Positions 9,196-18,147 of a stretch of 64,000 nucleotides of DNA are shown here, piece by piece (position 1 is the stretch's first letter; every line of letters begins with the position of its first letter). The notes under the pieces are model-generated. The model had not been told where the DNA came from, did not search any database, and saw only the letters and a program-made list of their open reading frames with translations. The position numbers and the translations under genes are program-made. This DNA is from Microbacterium capsulatum. GTDB taxonomy: Bacteria; Actinomycetota; Actinomycetes; Actinomycetales; Microbacteriaceae. The stretch spans positions 186,001 through 250,000 of the forward strand of contig NZ_JAVFCB010000002.1 in NCBI RefSeq assembly GCF_030865425.1, written 5' to 3'.

Positions 9196-9798
9196 ATGTC
9201 GTGGAGTCTGACCGGGAGCTACGCGGAGACGTGCTCCTGCGAGCTGATGTGCCCGTGCAACCTGAGCTTCGACCACGGAGCGACCTATGACTACTGCCGC
9301 GTGACGCTGGCGTTCGACATCCGTGAGGGCGCCATCGACGACACGAGCGTCGATGGGCTGAAGGTCGTCCTCATCGCGGACACGCCGAAGGTGATGACGG
9401 AGGGGAACTGGAAGGTCGGCGTCTTCGTCGATCAGGAGGCGAGCTCCGACCAGTTCGATCGTCTCGTCGAGGTGTTCGGCGGTGCGCGCGGCGGACCGAT
9501 GGCGGGCCTCGCGCCGTTGATCGGCGAGATGCTGGGTGTCGAGCGCGCGGACATCACGATGGCCGACGACGGGCTCCGGCACTCCGTCCGGGTCGGCGAC
9601 AGCCTGATGTTCGAGATCCAGGACATCGTGCCGTTCGGCAAGGAGGACGGCCGGCCGATCCGCTTCGACGGGATGTTCCATCCGGTGGGCGGCGACCTCA
9701 CGATGGCGGAGGCGACGAGCTCGCAGATCGACGCGTTCGGCATCGCCTACGAGGCCAAGACGGGGCTCTCGTACGCGAGTTTCTCGTGGGCGGGCTGA
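9196..9798 (+). CDS. DUF1326 domain-containing protein
   Basis: The 200-residue product begins MSWSLTGSYAETCSCELMCPC and has the diagnostic cysteine cluster (Cys13, Cys15, Cys19, Cys21) of DUF1326, followed by an alternating beta/alpha region with GNWKVGVFVDQEAS near residue 70. The function of DUF1326 is not known; the conserved N-terminal cysteines suggest metal or redox chemistry. The gene is followed after four bases by a DUF2182 membrane protein, a pairing that recurs in other bacteria. The ATG at 9196 was chosen because family similarity begins there; upstream in-frame codons are not family-like. No signal peptide or membrane segment is present. Confidence 0.8.
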   Translation: MSWSLTGSYAETCSCELMCPCNLSFDHGATYDYCRVTLAFDIREGAIDDTSVDGLKVVLIADTPKVMTEGNWKVGVFVDQEASSDQFDRLVEVFGGARGGPMAGLAPLIGEMLGVERADITMADDGLRHSVRVGDSLMFEIQDIVPFGKEDGRPIRFDGMFHPVGGDLTMAEATSSQIDAFGIAYEAKTGLSYASFSWAG

Positions 9799-9802
9799 AC
9801 GA

Positions 9803-10612
9803 GTGTCCGCTGGATCCTCCCGAACGGCGGACGAACCCGGCGGTCTGACGGCGGCCTACCGCGCCGTGCGCGTACGGATCGGCGCCGTCCTCGTCCTGCT
9901 CGTCCTCGCCGGCGCGGGATGGTGGTGGACCGCCGGGCAGATGACGGGGATGGACGGCGGACCCTGGTCGCCGCTGGGATCGCCGGGCTGGTTCCTGGTC
10001 GTGTGGACCGTCATGATGGCCGCGATGATGTTCCCCTCGGTGGCCCCCACCGTCGCCCTCTACGCCCGGATGACGCGGACCCGGCAACCCCTGCTGCCGG
10101 CGGCGTTCACGGTCGGATACCTCGCGGTCTGGTTCGGCGCAGGAGCGCTGGCCCTCGCTCTCGCCGCACTGGCGGACATCATCCCGGGCGACGTGCTGGC
10201 GTGGGACCGCTGGGGTCGACCGCTCACCATCGCGACGCTGCTGCTGGCCGCGGCATACGAGTTCACCCCGTGGAAGAACGCCTGCCTCGGACGCTGCCGC
10301 AGCCCGCTCGGCTTCCTGCTGGGCACCTGGCGGGACGGATGGTCGGGCGCGGGGGTCATGGGTGCGAGGCTCGGGGCGTGGTGCCTGGGCTGCTGCGGGG
10401 CGCTGATGGCGGCCCTCTTCGCCCTGGGCGTGATGAACCTCGTCTGGATGGGATCGGTCGCCGCTCTCATCGCGCTCGAGAAGCTGCTGCCCTGGCGACG
10501 CACCGCGACCACGGTGACCGCCGCGGTGCTGGTCGGGCTCGCGGTCCTGGTCATCGTCGCCCCCAATGCGATCGCGGGTCCCGCCATGACGCCGACGGCC
10601 CCGATGGGCTGA
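9803..10612 (+). CDS. DUF2182 integral membrane protein
   Basis: The 269-residue product has about six or seven hydrophobic segments (for example VLVLLVLAGAGWWW near residue 35 and WFLVVWTVMMAAMMF near 63) and the family motif EFTPWKNACLGRCRSP at about residue 151, plus WCLGCCGALMAALFALG further on. DUF2182 proteins are annotated only as predicted metal-binding membrane proteins. The GTG start at 9803 is four bases after the DUF1326 stop, so the two are probably co-translated and act together, perhaps in handling a metal or a thiol compound; this last point is inference. Confidence 0.8.
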   Translation: MSAGSSRTADEPGGLTAAYRAVRVRIGAVLVLLVLAGAGWWWTAGQMTGMDGGPWSPLGSPGWFLVVWTVMMAAMMFPSVAPTVALYARMTRTRQPLLPAAFTVGYLAVWFGAGALALALAALADIIPGDVLAWDRWGRPLTIATLLLAAAYEFTPWKNACLGRCRSPLGFLLGTWRDGWSGAGVMGARLGAWCLGCCGALMAALFALGVMNLVWMGSVAALIALEKLLPWRRTATTVTAAVLVGLAVLVIVAPNAIAGPAMTPTAPMG

Positions 10613-10660
10613 CGCGTTCCGGGGCTCGTCATGGACGGGGATCCGCGGCAGACTGCCGTC

Positions 10661-11656
10661 ATGACGCACTCTGTGGAGGCGACCTGGACGCTCGACGGCA
10701 TCGACATTTTCGGCACGATCACGAAGCCGACCGGCGACGGGCCGTTCCCCGCCGTGGTCCTCGTCGCGGGGAGCGGCCCGACCGACCGGGACTGGAACTC
10801 GCCGCTGCTGCCCGGCACGAACGGCTCCGGCCGGCTGCTCGCGGAGGAGCTCGCCGAGAACGGGTTCGCGTCGATGCGCTACGACAAGCGCGCCTCGGGG
10901 CCGCACGTCATGCAGAACCTGCCGCGGCTCTCGGGCACGTTCAGCATGGCCTCGCACCTGGCGGAGCTCGGGGCCGCGGTCGACGCGCTGGTCGCGGATC
11001 CGGCGATCGACCGCACCCGCGTCGTGGGGCTCGGGAACAGCGAGGGATGCCTGCACGTGCTGCACTACGCCGTCACCGGGGCCGCCGTCGGGGCCGTGGG
11101 CCTGGCCGTGCCGTTCGCCGGCGCGGTGCTGACCGGCCCTCCGGGTCGCAGCGTCGGGCAGGTGCTGGACATGCAGCTCGCCGCCGCGGCGGCGGCGATG
11201 CCCGACGGGGAGCGGATCCTGGTGCTCGTCCGCGAGGCGATGGCGCGCTTCAGCGGGGGCGGGGCGATGGATCCGGACCCCGCCATCCCGGATGACGTGG
11301 CGAACGTGCTGCGCAGCTTCGACGCGCCTGCGAACCTGCCGTTCGCACGCGAGCTCTGGGCGGAGAGTGCCGCGGACGACCTCGCCCGGGTCGCGATCCC
11401 GACACTCGTGCTGATCGGGGGGAAGGATCTGCAGATCGACGCGACGGCGGACGGCGACCCGCTCCGGGTCGCCGCCGCGGGCAACGTGCACGTGTCGTTC
11501 GCCTTCCCGCCCGATGCCAACCACGTGCTCAAGCACGAGCCTCGCCCCCGCGTCGAGATCGTGCCGGGGTCGAACTACAACGAGGACGGCGCGCAACTGG
11601 ATCCGGGCGCGGTGGCCACGATCGTGGACTGGCTCCGGCAGATCCTCGTGGTGTGA
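10661..11656 (+). CDS. Alpha/beta hydrolase
   Basis: The 331-residue product shows an alpha/beta-hydrolase fold: an oxyanion segment VLVAGSGPTDRDWNSPL near residue 30, SMRYDKRASGPH near 76, the nucleophile elbow GLGNSEG with the probable catalytic serine at about residue 129, an Asp-containing LVLIGGKDLQIDA near 245 and the His in PDANHVLKHE near 286. This form resembles secreted or cytoplasmic esterases/peptidases of the BAAT/DLH type, and the substrate cannot be assigned. I prefer the ATG at 10661 over the one at 10631, because MTHSVEATW begins the folded region. Confidence 0.8.
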   Translation: MTHSVEATWTLDGIDIFGTITKPTGDGPFPAVVLVAGSGPTDRDWNSPLLPGTNGSGRLLAEELAENGFASMRYDKRASGPHVMQNLPRLSGTFSMASHLAELGAAVDALVADPAIDRTRVVGLGNSEGCLHVLHYAVTGAAVGAVGLAVPFAGAVLTGPPGRSVGQVLDMQLAAAAAAMPDGERILVLVREAMARFSGGGAMDPDPAIPDDVANVLRSFDAPANLPFARELWAESAADDLARVAIPTLVLIGGKDLQIDATADGDPLRVAAAGNVHVSFAFPPDANHVLKHEPRPRVEIVPGSNYNEDGAQLDPGAVATIVDWLRQILVV

Positions 11657-11670
11657 CCGAGCGGGACGGG

Positions 11671-11934
11671 TCAGTCCTCGAAGGGACGGACCACGACCTC
11701 TCCGGACGCGGTGCGCAGGACCTCCCAGCCGGTGTCGAGCTCGGCGATCGGCCGGCCCTCCAGCCAGGTGAGGGTCCAGGTGCCGCGGAGCAGGTTCAGC
11801 ACGCCGGTCTGCAGGCTCAGGGTGCCGTTCTCGACGCTCCGGGCCTCGGCCTCGGCGATCGCGGGGCGCAGGGCCGCGGGGACCGAGGCGGGCGGCTCGG
11901 ATCCGGCCGCCCAGCGCGTGCCGAGCTGCATCAT
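11671..11934 (-). CDS. Small conserved-looking protein translationally coupled to valS
   Basis: An 87-residue acidic protein beginning MMQLGTRWAAG and ending in a beta-rich stretch with GTWTLTWLEGRPIAEL and GEVVVRPFED. Its ATG overlaps the valS stop in an ATGA arrangement, so it is very likely translated with valS. I do not recognise a domain. The codon usage and coupling support a real gene; the function is unknown. Confidence 0.6.
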   Translation of the reverse strand: MMQLGTRWAAGSEPPASVPAALRPAIAEAEARSVENGTLSLQTGVLNLLRGTWTLTWLEGRPIAELDTGWEVLRTASGEVVVRPFED

Positions 11935-14537
11935 CTCGCCTCCTCGATCGCGGCCAGTTCGATCGCCGTGACGAGGAGCTCCTCCGCCTCGACGAAGGTC
12001 AGCTCGGCGATCCGGCCCACGGCTCGCAGGTCGTCGGCCGCGGCGCGCAGCGACGCGATCTCGGTGGCCGGCGCGGCGATGGTCGCGGAGGACACCGGGG
12101 TCTTCTGCGACGCCTTCGCCTCGGTCTTCGCGCGGCGGATGCCGATCAGCGCCCTGCTCGCGGTGGCCAGGATCGCGGGCTCGCCCGCGCTCTCGGACGG
12201 CTCCGGCCAGGACGCCGTGTGGATCGAGCCCTCCTCGAACCAGCTCCACGCCTCCTCGGTTGCGAACGACACGACCGGGGCGAGCAGGCGCAGGAGCGTC
12301 GACAGGGCGAGGCGCAGCGCGAGCGCGGCGGACGCCTGGCCGACGTCGGTGCGGTCGTAGGCGCGCTCCTTGACGAGCTCGAGGTAGTCGTCGCAGAACG
12401 TCCAGAAGAACGCCTCTGTGACCTCGAGCGCGCGGGCCTGGTCGTAGTTCTCGAACGCCTTCGTCGCCTCGCGCACGACGCCGTCGAGCGTCGCGAGCAT
12501 CGACGCGTCCAGCGCGTGCGTGATCTCGGCGTCCTCGGGCACCGGGAAGGACAGCACGAACTTCGCCGCGTTCAGGATCTTGATCGCCAGGCGACGGCCG
12601 ATCTTCACCTGGGTGGGGTTCTGCGGGTCGAACGCGGCGTCGGCGCCGAGGCGGCTGGAGGCCGACCAGTACCGGACCGCGTCGGATCCGTGCGCGTCGA
12701 GGATGTCGGCGGGCGTGACCACGTTGCCCTTCGACTTCGACATCTTCTTGCGGTCCGGGTCGACGATGAAGCCGCTGATCGCGGCGTTGCGCCACGGGGT
12801 GCGGCCGTCCTCGAGGGTCGAGCGGAGCATGGTCGAGAACAGCCAGGTGCGGATGATGTCCTGGCCCTGCGGGCGCAGGTCCATCGGCGAAACGAGGTCC
12901 CACAGCTCGGCGTCGCGCTCCCAGCCGCCGGCCAGCTGCGGCGTGAGCGACGAGGTCGCCCAGGTGTCCAGGATGTCAGCCTCGGCGTCGAACCCGCCCG
13001 GCACGCCGCGCTGCTCGGCGGAGTAGCCCGCCGGCACGTCGCTGGTCGGGTCGATCGGCAGGTGTGCCGCGTCGGGCACGAGCACGCGGTCGTAATCGCG
13101 CTCGCCGTTCTCGTCCAGCGCGTACCAGAGCGGGATCGGCACGCCGAAGAAGCGCTGGCGGGAGACGAGCCAGTCGCCGGTGAGGCCGCCGACCCAGTTC
13201 TCGTAGCGGACCCGCATGAAGTCCGGGTGCCAGTTCAGCTCGGTGCCGTGCGCGAGGAGCTGGTCGCGCAGCTCGGCGTCGCGGGCGCCGTTGCGGATGT
13301 ACCACTGGCGGGTGGACACGATCTCGAGCGGGCGGTCGCCCTTCTCGAAGAACTTCACGGCGTGGTTGAAGGGCTTGCCGATCGCGGTGAGGGCGCCGGT
13401 GGACTGCAGCTTCTCGACGAGCGCCTTGCGGGCGGAGAACACCGTCTTGCCGGCCATGTTCTCGACGTACCAGGTCGCGGCGTCGGCGTTCCCGACCGAG
13501 GCGGGGGCGTCGGCGAGGAAGCGGCCGTCCAGGCCGATCGTGGTCATGTTCGGCAGGTCGCGGCCGTCGGTCGTGCGCAGCTCGCGCCACCACACGATGT
13601 CGGTCACGTCGCCGAAGGTGCAGACCATGGCGGCGCCGGTGCCCTTGTCGGGCTGGGCGAGGTGGTGGCCGTGGATCTCGATGTCGGCGTCGAAGAAGGG
13701 CGTGCGCACCTTCGTGCCGATGAGGTGCTTGTGCGGCCCCTCCGGGTGCGTCACGAGCGCGACGCAGGCGGGCAGCAGCTCCGGGCGGGTCGTCTCGATC
13801 GTGAGGGCGCCGGATCCGTCCGCGAACGGGAAGTCGATGGTGTGGTACGCGGCGGGCTGCTCGCGGTCCTCCAGCTCCGCCTGCGCGATCGCGGAGCGGA
13901 AGTCCACGTCCCACAGCGTCGGGGCGAGGGACTGGTAGGCCTCGCCGCGCTCCAGGTTGCGCAGGAACGCGAGCTGCGACTGCCGGATCGACTCGTGCGA
14001 GATCGTGCGGTAGGTCTGGGTCCAGTCCACGCTCAGGCCGAGCTGGCGGAACAGCGCCTCGAAGTGCTTCTCGTCCTCCTCGGTGAGGCGCTCGCACAGC
14101 TCGATGAAGTTGCGACGGCTGATCGGCAGCTGGTCGGCCGCGCGCGAGGACTTGTTGTCGCCGCCCTCGAACGGGGGAGCGAACTCGGGATCGTACGGCA
14201 GCGACGGGTCGCAGCGCACGCCGTAGTAGTTCTGCACGCGGCGTTCCGTCGGCAGGCCGTTGTCGTCCCAGCCCATCGGGTAGAACACGGTCTTGCCGCG
14301 CATGCGCTCGAAGCGCGCCTTCACGTCGGTGTGCGTGTACGAGAACACGTGCCCGATGTGCAGGCTGCCGCTCGCGGTGGGCGGCGGGGTGTCGATCGAA
14401 TAGACGCCGTCGCGGCCGCTCTGCGCGGCGCGGATCCGGTCGAACAGGAAGGTCCCGTCCGTCGACCAGCGCTCACCCCACTTCGCTTCGAGGCCTTCCA
14501 GCGCGGGCTTGTCGGGAACCGGGTTCGCCACTGACAT
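11931..14537 (-). CDS. valS: Valine--tRNA ligase, archaeal/rickettsial-like clade
   Basis: Class Ia synthetase charging tRNA-Val. The 868-residue product has HIGH at residues 60-63 in SGSLHIGHVFSYTHTD, KMSKS at 598-602, a CP1 editing domain between, and a C-terminal anticodon-binding helical domain. The MGWDDNGLPTERRVQ segment (about 88-102) and the TPPPTASG lead-in resemble ValRS of archaea and Rickettsia, whereas the common bacterial form (for example Mycobacterium) carries TDHAGIATQ at this place. A long C-terminal coiled coil, as in E. coli ValRS, is absent. No T-box is evident upstream. A small gene overlaps its stop. Confidence 0.95.
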   Translation of the reverse strand: MSVANPVPDKPALEGLEAKWGERWSTDGTFLFDRIRAAQSGRDGVYSIDTPPPTASGSLHIGHVFSYTHTDVKARFERMRGKTVFYPMGWDDNGLPTERRVQNYYGVRCDPSLPYDPEFAPPFEGGDNKSSRAADQLPISRRNFIELCERLTEEDEKHFEALFRQLGLSVDWTQTYRTISHESIRQSQLAFLRNLERGEAYQSLAPTLWDVDFRSAIAQAELEDREQPAAYHTIDFPFADGSGALTIETTRPELLPACVALVTHPEGPHKHLIGTKVRTPFFDADIEIHGHHLAQPDKGTGAAMVCTFGDVTDIVWWRELRTTDGRDLPNMTTIGLDGRFLADAPASVGNADAATWYVENMAGKTVFSARKALVEKLQSTGALTAIGKPFNHAVKFFEKGDRPLEIVSTRQWYIRNGARDAELRDQLLAHGTELNWHPDFMRVRYENWVGGLTGDWLVSRQRFFGVPIPLWYALDENGERDYDRVLVPDAAHLPIDPTSDVPAGYSAEQRGVPGGFDAEADILDTWATSSLTPQLAGGWERDAELWDLVSPMDLRPQGQDIIRTWLFSTMLRSTLEDGRTPWRNAAISGFIVDPDRKKMSKSKGNVVTPADILDAHGSDAVRYWSASSRLGADAAFDPQNPTQVKIGRRLAIKILNAAKFVLSFPVPEDAEITHALDASMLATLDGVVREATKAFENYDQARALEVTEAFFWTFCDDYLELVKERAYDRTDVGQASAALALRLALSTLLRLLAPVVSFATEEAWSWFEEGSIHTASWPEPSESAGEPAILATASRALIGIRRAKTEAKASQKTPVSSATIAAPATEIASLRAAADDLRAVGRIAELTFVEAEELLVTAIELAAIEEAR

Positions 14538-14724
14538 GGGTGAATCTCCTCGTGCGATGTGTGCGGCACCGTGTGAGCGTGCCTGAGTGTGGGGGTTCCC
14601 GACAGTCTAGCCGGGCCCGGCGGGGAGGCCGTCCGGCATCGTCCGGCGGCCGCCGCGAATGATCCACCCGGTGCACAAACCGATAGCCTGGAGTGTCCCG
14701 ATCACAGCACTCCGAGGAACACCC

Positions 14725-16347
14725 ATGCCTTCTCCGCTTCGGCGCCGACTCCTGCCTCTCGCCGCGCTCGCCGCGGCCGCCGCGCTCGCGCTCAGCGCCT
14801 GCTCCGGCGCCTCGACCTCGAGCGGGGGCGGATCGGGCGACGGCGAGCTCGTCTGGGGCGTGGACGGCAGCCTCCTCTCCGCGGGCAAGATGGACCCGCA
14901 GTCGAGCCAGCTCGACGTGACCGCCATGGTGCAGCGCGCCGTGCTGGACTCGCTCGTGTTCCAGAAGGCCGACGGATCCTTCGTCCCGTGGCTGGCGAAG
15001 AGCTGGGACGTCTCGAAGGACGGCACGGCCTACACCTTCCACCTCCGCGACGACGTGACCTTCACCGACGGCGAGAAGTTCGACGCCGCCGCCGTCAAGG
15101 CGAACTTCGACCGGATCGTCGACCCGGCCACGAAGTCGGCCCAGGCGGCGAGCATGCTCGGCGGCGAGCTGTACAAGGGCACCGAGGTCGTCGACCCGAC
15201 CACCGTGAAGGTGACGTTCTCGCAGCCGTACGCGCCGTTCCTGCAGGCGGCCAGCACCGCGCAGCTCGGCTTCTACGCGCCCAAGGTGCTCAAGGACCAC
15301 GCCGCGGACCTCGCCGCCGGAGGCAAGGGCATCACGGTCGGCACCGGCCCGTTCGAGCTGAGCGGCTACACCCCGAACCAGGAGATCGTCTACACCCGCA
15401 ACGCGAAGTACGCCTGGGCGCCCGAGGGCATGAAGGCCCCCGCGTTCCAGACCCTGCGCGTGCGGATCCTGCCCGAGGCGTCCGCGCGCAGCGGATCCGT
15501 CGCCTCCGGCGAGATCGACCTCGCCTCCCAGCTGCCCCCGAACCTCGTGGCGGCCCTGAAGGGCAAGGCCACGGTGAAGTCGGCCGAGGTGCCCGGCCTG
15601 CCGTACTCGCTGTTCCTCAACGAGAAGTTCGGCGTGTTCGCCGACCCGAAGGTGCGCGAGGCGTTCACCCGCGCGGTCGACGTCGACACGGCCGTGGACA
15701 AGATCTTCTTCGGTCAGTTCCCGCGCGCCTGGAGCATCCTCGGCCCGACCACGCCCGGCTACGACAAGACGCTCGAGAAGAGCTGGCCCTTCGACAAGGC
15801 CCTCGCGAACAAGCTGCTCGACGAGGCCGGCTGGACCCAGCGCGGCGCCGATGGCATCCGGATCAAGGACGGCAAGCGCCTCAGCGCCGACTGGATCGCG
15901 TGGACCCCGGTGTCCGACGACCACGCGGCCCTCGCGAACGCGATCCAGTCCGACCTCAAGGCGGTCGGGTTCGAGATCACCCGGGAGACCCTCGAGCCCG
16001 GCGCGTACAACGCCAAGTACGGCCCGAAGACGTTCGACATCACCGACTGGGACTTCTCCGGCGTCGACCCCGACCTGCTGCGCAGCCACCTCGCGACCGA
16101 CGGCTTCCAGAACGCCTCCTCGGTGAGCGACCCGAAGGTCGACCAGCTGCTCAAGGACGGCATCGCCACCACGGACGGCGCGAAGCGCTCCGCCGTCTAC
16201 GCGCAGCTGCAGCAGTGGAACGCGAAGGACGACGCGATCATGCCGCTGTACGTCACCTCGGCGATCACCGCGGTCGACGACAGGGTGTCGGGCCTGACCT
16301 TCGACATCTACGGCCGTCCGCTGTTCTTCGGCACCAGCGTCAAGTAA
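14725..16347 (+). CDS. ABC transporter substrate-binding lipoprotein, family 5 (dipeptide/oligopeptide type)
   Basis: The 540-residue product has a lipoprotein signal peptide with lipobox LSAC and the modified Cys at residue 26, followed by a Ser/Gly-rich linker and a family 5 binding protein (SBP_bac_5) with AKSWDVSKDGTAYTFHLRDDVTFTDG at about residues 91-116 as its characteristic block. It binds peptides, nickel or similar small ligands outside the membrane and delivers them to the permease encoded next. The ATG at 14725 gives a proper signal peptide; the ORF upstream extension does not. It is the first gene of a four-gene importer operon, divergent from valS. Confidence 0.92.
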   Translation: MPSPLRRRLLPLAALAAAAALALSACSGASTSSGGGSGDGELVWGVDGSLLSAGKMDPQSSQLDVTAMVQRAVLDSLVFQKADGSFVPWLAKSWDVSKDGTAYTFHLRDDVTFTDGEKFDAAAVKANFDRIVDPATKSAQAASMLGGELYKGTEVVDPTTVKVTFSQPYAPFLQAASTAQLGFYAPKVLKDHAADLAAGGKGITVGTGPFELSGYTPNQEIVYTRNAKYAWAPEGMKAPAFQTLRVRILPEASARSGSVASGEIDLASQLPPNLVAALKGKATVKSAEVPGLPYSLFLNEKFGVFADPKVREAFTRAVDVDTAVDKIFFGQFPRAWSILGPTTPGYDKTLEKSWPFDKALANKLLDEAGWTQRGADGIRIKDGKRLSADWIAWTPVSDDHAALANAIQSDLKAVGFEITRETLEPGAYNAKYGPKTFDITDWDFSGVDPDLLRSHLATDGFQNASSVSDPKVDQLLKDGIATTDGAKRSAVYAQLQQWNAKDDAIMPLYVTSAITAVDDRVSGLTFDIYGRPLFFGTSVK

Positions 16348-16351
16348 TCCG

Positions 16352-17338
16352 ATGCGCCGCGTCCTGCAGCGGATCGGCCCCATCCCTCGCCGGATCGGGT
16401 CGATCCTGCTGTCGGTCGCGCTCGTGCTCTGGGGCGCCGCGACGGTCTCGTTCCTCGCGTTCCGGGTGCTGCCGGGCGACCCGGTGAGCGTGATGCTCGG
16501 GCCGCAGGCGCAGGTGAGCGAGGCGGTGAAGGACCGGATCCGCGCCGACCTGGGGCTGGACCAGCCGCTGTGGCAGCAGTACCTGACGTCGCTGGGATCC
16601 CTGCTCCGCGGGGATCTCGGCACGTCCTATCAGCTGCGGATGCCGGTGAGCGAGGTGATCGGCGGCCAGCTCGGCGCGACCGTGCAGCTGACGGCGGCCG
16701 CTCTCGCGATCGCGGTGATCCTCGCCCTGGCGGGTGTGCTGATCGCCCGAAGGCCCCTCGCCCGCGGCCTCATCGCGACCGGCGAGCTGATCGTGCTGTC
16801 GTCGCCGGTGTTCTGGATCGGTCTGCTGCTGCTCACCGTGTTCGCGTTCGGGCTGGGCTGGTTCCCGCTGTCCGGCGCGCGGACGGGGGCGAGCCTGGTG
16901 CTGCCCGCGGTCACCCTCGCGCTGCCCGTCGCGGCCCTGCTCGGGCAGGTGCTGCGCGACGGCGTGGAGGCGGCGGAGCGGCAGCCCTGGGCGCTCACCG
17001 TGCGTGCCCGGGGCGCCGGGCACGGCCGTCTCACGCTGCGGCACACGCTCCGGCACGGTTCGATCGGGGCGCTCACGCTGAGCGCCTACCTCGTGGGATC
17101 GCTGCTGGGCGGGGCGGTGCTCGTCGAGACCGTGTTCGCCCGTCCCGGGCTCGGCCGGGTCACGCTCGCGGCGATCACCGGACGCGACCTGCCGGTCGTC
17201 ACCGGGATCATCCTGCTCAGCGCGCTCGTGTTCGTCGTCGTGAACACCGCGGTCGAGCTGCTCGCGCCGCTGCTGGACCCGCGGCTGCGGGATGTGTTGG
17301 CCGCGCCGGCCCGCCCCGACGCCGGGGGCGCACGATGA
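16352..17338 (+). CDS. ABC transporter permease, DppB/OppB family
   Basis: The 328-residue membrane protein begins with a hydrophobic helix (ILLSVALVLWGAATVSFLAF), has the typical DppB loop RADLGLDQPLWQQYLTSLGS near residue 62, and an EAA-type cytoplasmic loop (LTVRARGAGHGRLTLRHTLRH) near 211-231 that contacts the ATPase. Six transmembrane segments are expected and visible. It starts four bases after the binding-protein gene and overlaps the next permease by an ATGA. Confidence 0.92.
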   Translation: MRRVLQRIGPIPRRIGSILLSVALVLWGAATVSFLAFRVLPGDPVSVMLGPQAQVSEAVKDRIRADLGLDQPLWQQYLTSLGSLLRGDLGTSYQLRMPVSEVIGGQLGATVQLTAAALAIAVILALAGVLIARRPLARGLIATGELIVLSSPVFWIGLLLLTVFAFGLGWFPLSGARTGASLVLPAVTLALPVAALLGQVLRDGVEAAERQPWALTVRARGAGHGRLTLRHTLRHGSIGALTLSAYLVGSLLGGAVLVETVFARPGLGRVTLAAITGRDLPVVTGIILLSALVFVVVNTAVELLAPLLDPRLRDVLAAPARPDAGGAR

Positions 17339-18147
17339 ACGCCCTGCGCCGGATCCTGCTCGTCCTCGCCGTGCTCGTGCTCGCGGTCGCGGTGCTCGCG
17401 GCGCTCCTGCCGGGGGTGCTCGCCCCTCTGGACCCGCTGCAGACGAACGTGCGTCACGCGCTGCTGCCACCGGGCGCCGGGCATCCGTTCGGCACCGACC
17501 AGAGCGGCCGCGACGTCTACACCCGGGTCGTGCACGGCGCCGCGCGCTCGCTCGGCATCGGCGCGCTCGCCACGGCGCTCGCGCTGATCGTGGGCCTCGT
17601 CGTCGGATCGGTCGCGGGCTCGGCTCCGCGTTTCGCGGACACGGTGCTCATGCGGGTCAACGACGTGCTCATGGCGTTCCCGGAGTTCCTCGTGGCGCTC
17701 GTCGTGGTCGCGATCCTCGGGCCCGGTCCGGTGAACGTCGCGGTCGGCGTCACCCTCGCCGCGATGCCGGTGTACGTGCGGCTCGCCCGCGCGCAGACGC
17801 AGGTGCTCCGCCGCGCCGAGCACGTCGAGGCGGCGCGGATCCTCGGCGTCGGGCGGTTCACCGCGTTCCGCCGCCACGTCGTGCCGGGCGTGCTCGGCTC
17901 GCTCAGCGTGCTCGCCACGATCGGGCTCGGGTCGAGCATTCTGGCCGCGGCGGGGCTCAGCTTCCTCGGGCTCGGGCCGACCGAGCCCGCACCCGAATGG
18001 GGGCTGATGCTCTCCGGCGGGCGGAACGTGCTCGGTCAGGCGTGGTGGATCTCGGTGTTCCCGGGGCTCGCGATCACCCTCACCGTGCTCGCGGCGACGT
18101 TCCTCGGGCGCACTCTGCGGGCGGCGGCCGAGGGGAGGCGGGCATGA
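17335..18147 (+). CDS. ABC transporter permease, DppC/OppC family
   Basis: The 270-residue product is the second permease of the importer. After one N-terminal membrane helix it carries HPFGTDQSGRDVYTRVVHGA, the signature of DppC-type permeases, then further membrane helices and an EAA loop (EAARILGVGRFTAFRRHVVP) near residue 163-182. The ATG at 17335 overlaps the previous stop in an ATGA; its own stop overlaps the ATPase start in the same way, so the three are translationally coupled. Confidence 0.92.
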   Translation: MNALRRILLVLAVLVLAVAVLAALLPGVLAPLDPLQTNVRHALLPPGAGHPFGTDQSGRDVYTRVVHGAARSLGIGALATALALIVGLVVGSVAGSAPRFADTVLMRVNDVLMAFPEFLVALVVVAILGPGPVNVAVGVTLAAMPVYVRLARAQTQVLRRAEHVEAARILGVGRFTAFRRHVVPGVLGSLSVLATIGLGSSILAAAGLSFLGLGPTEPAPEWGLMLSGGRNVLGQAWWISVFPGLAITLTVLAATFLGRTLRAAAEGRRA

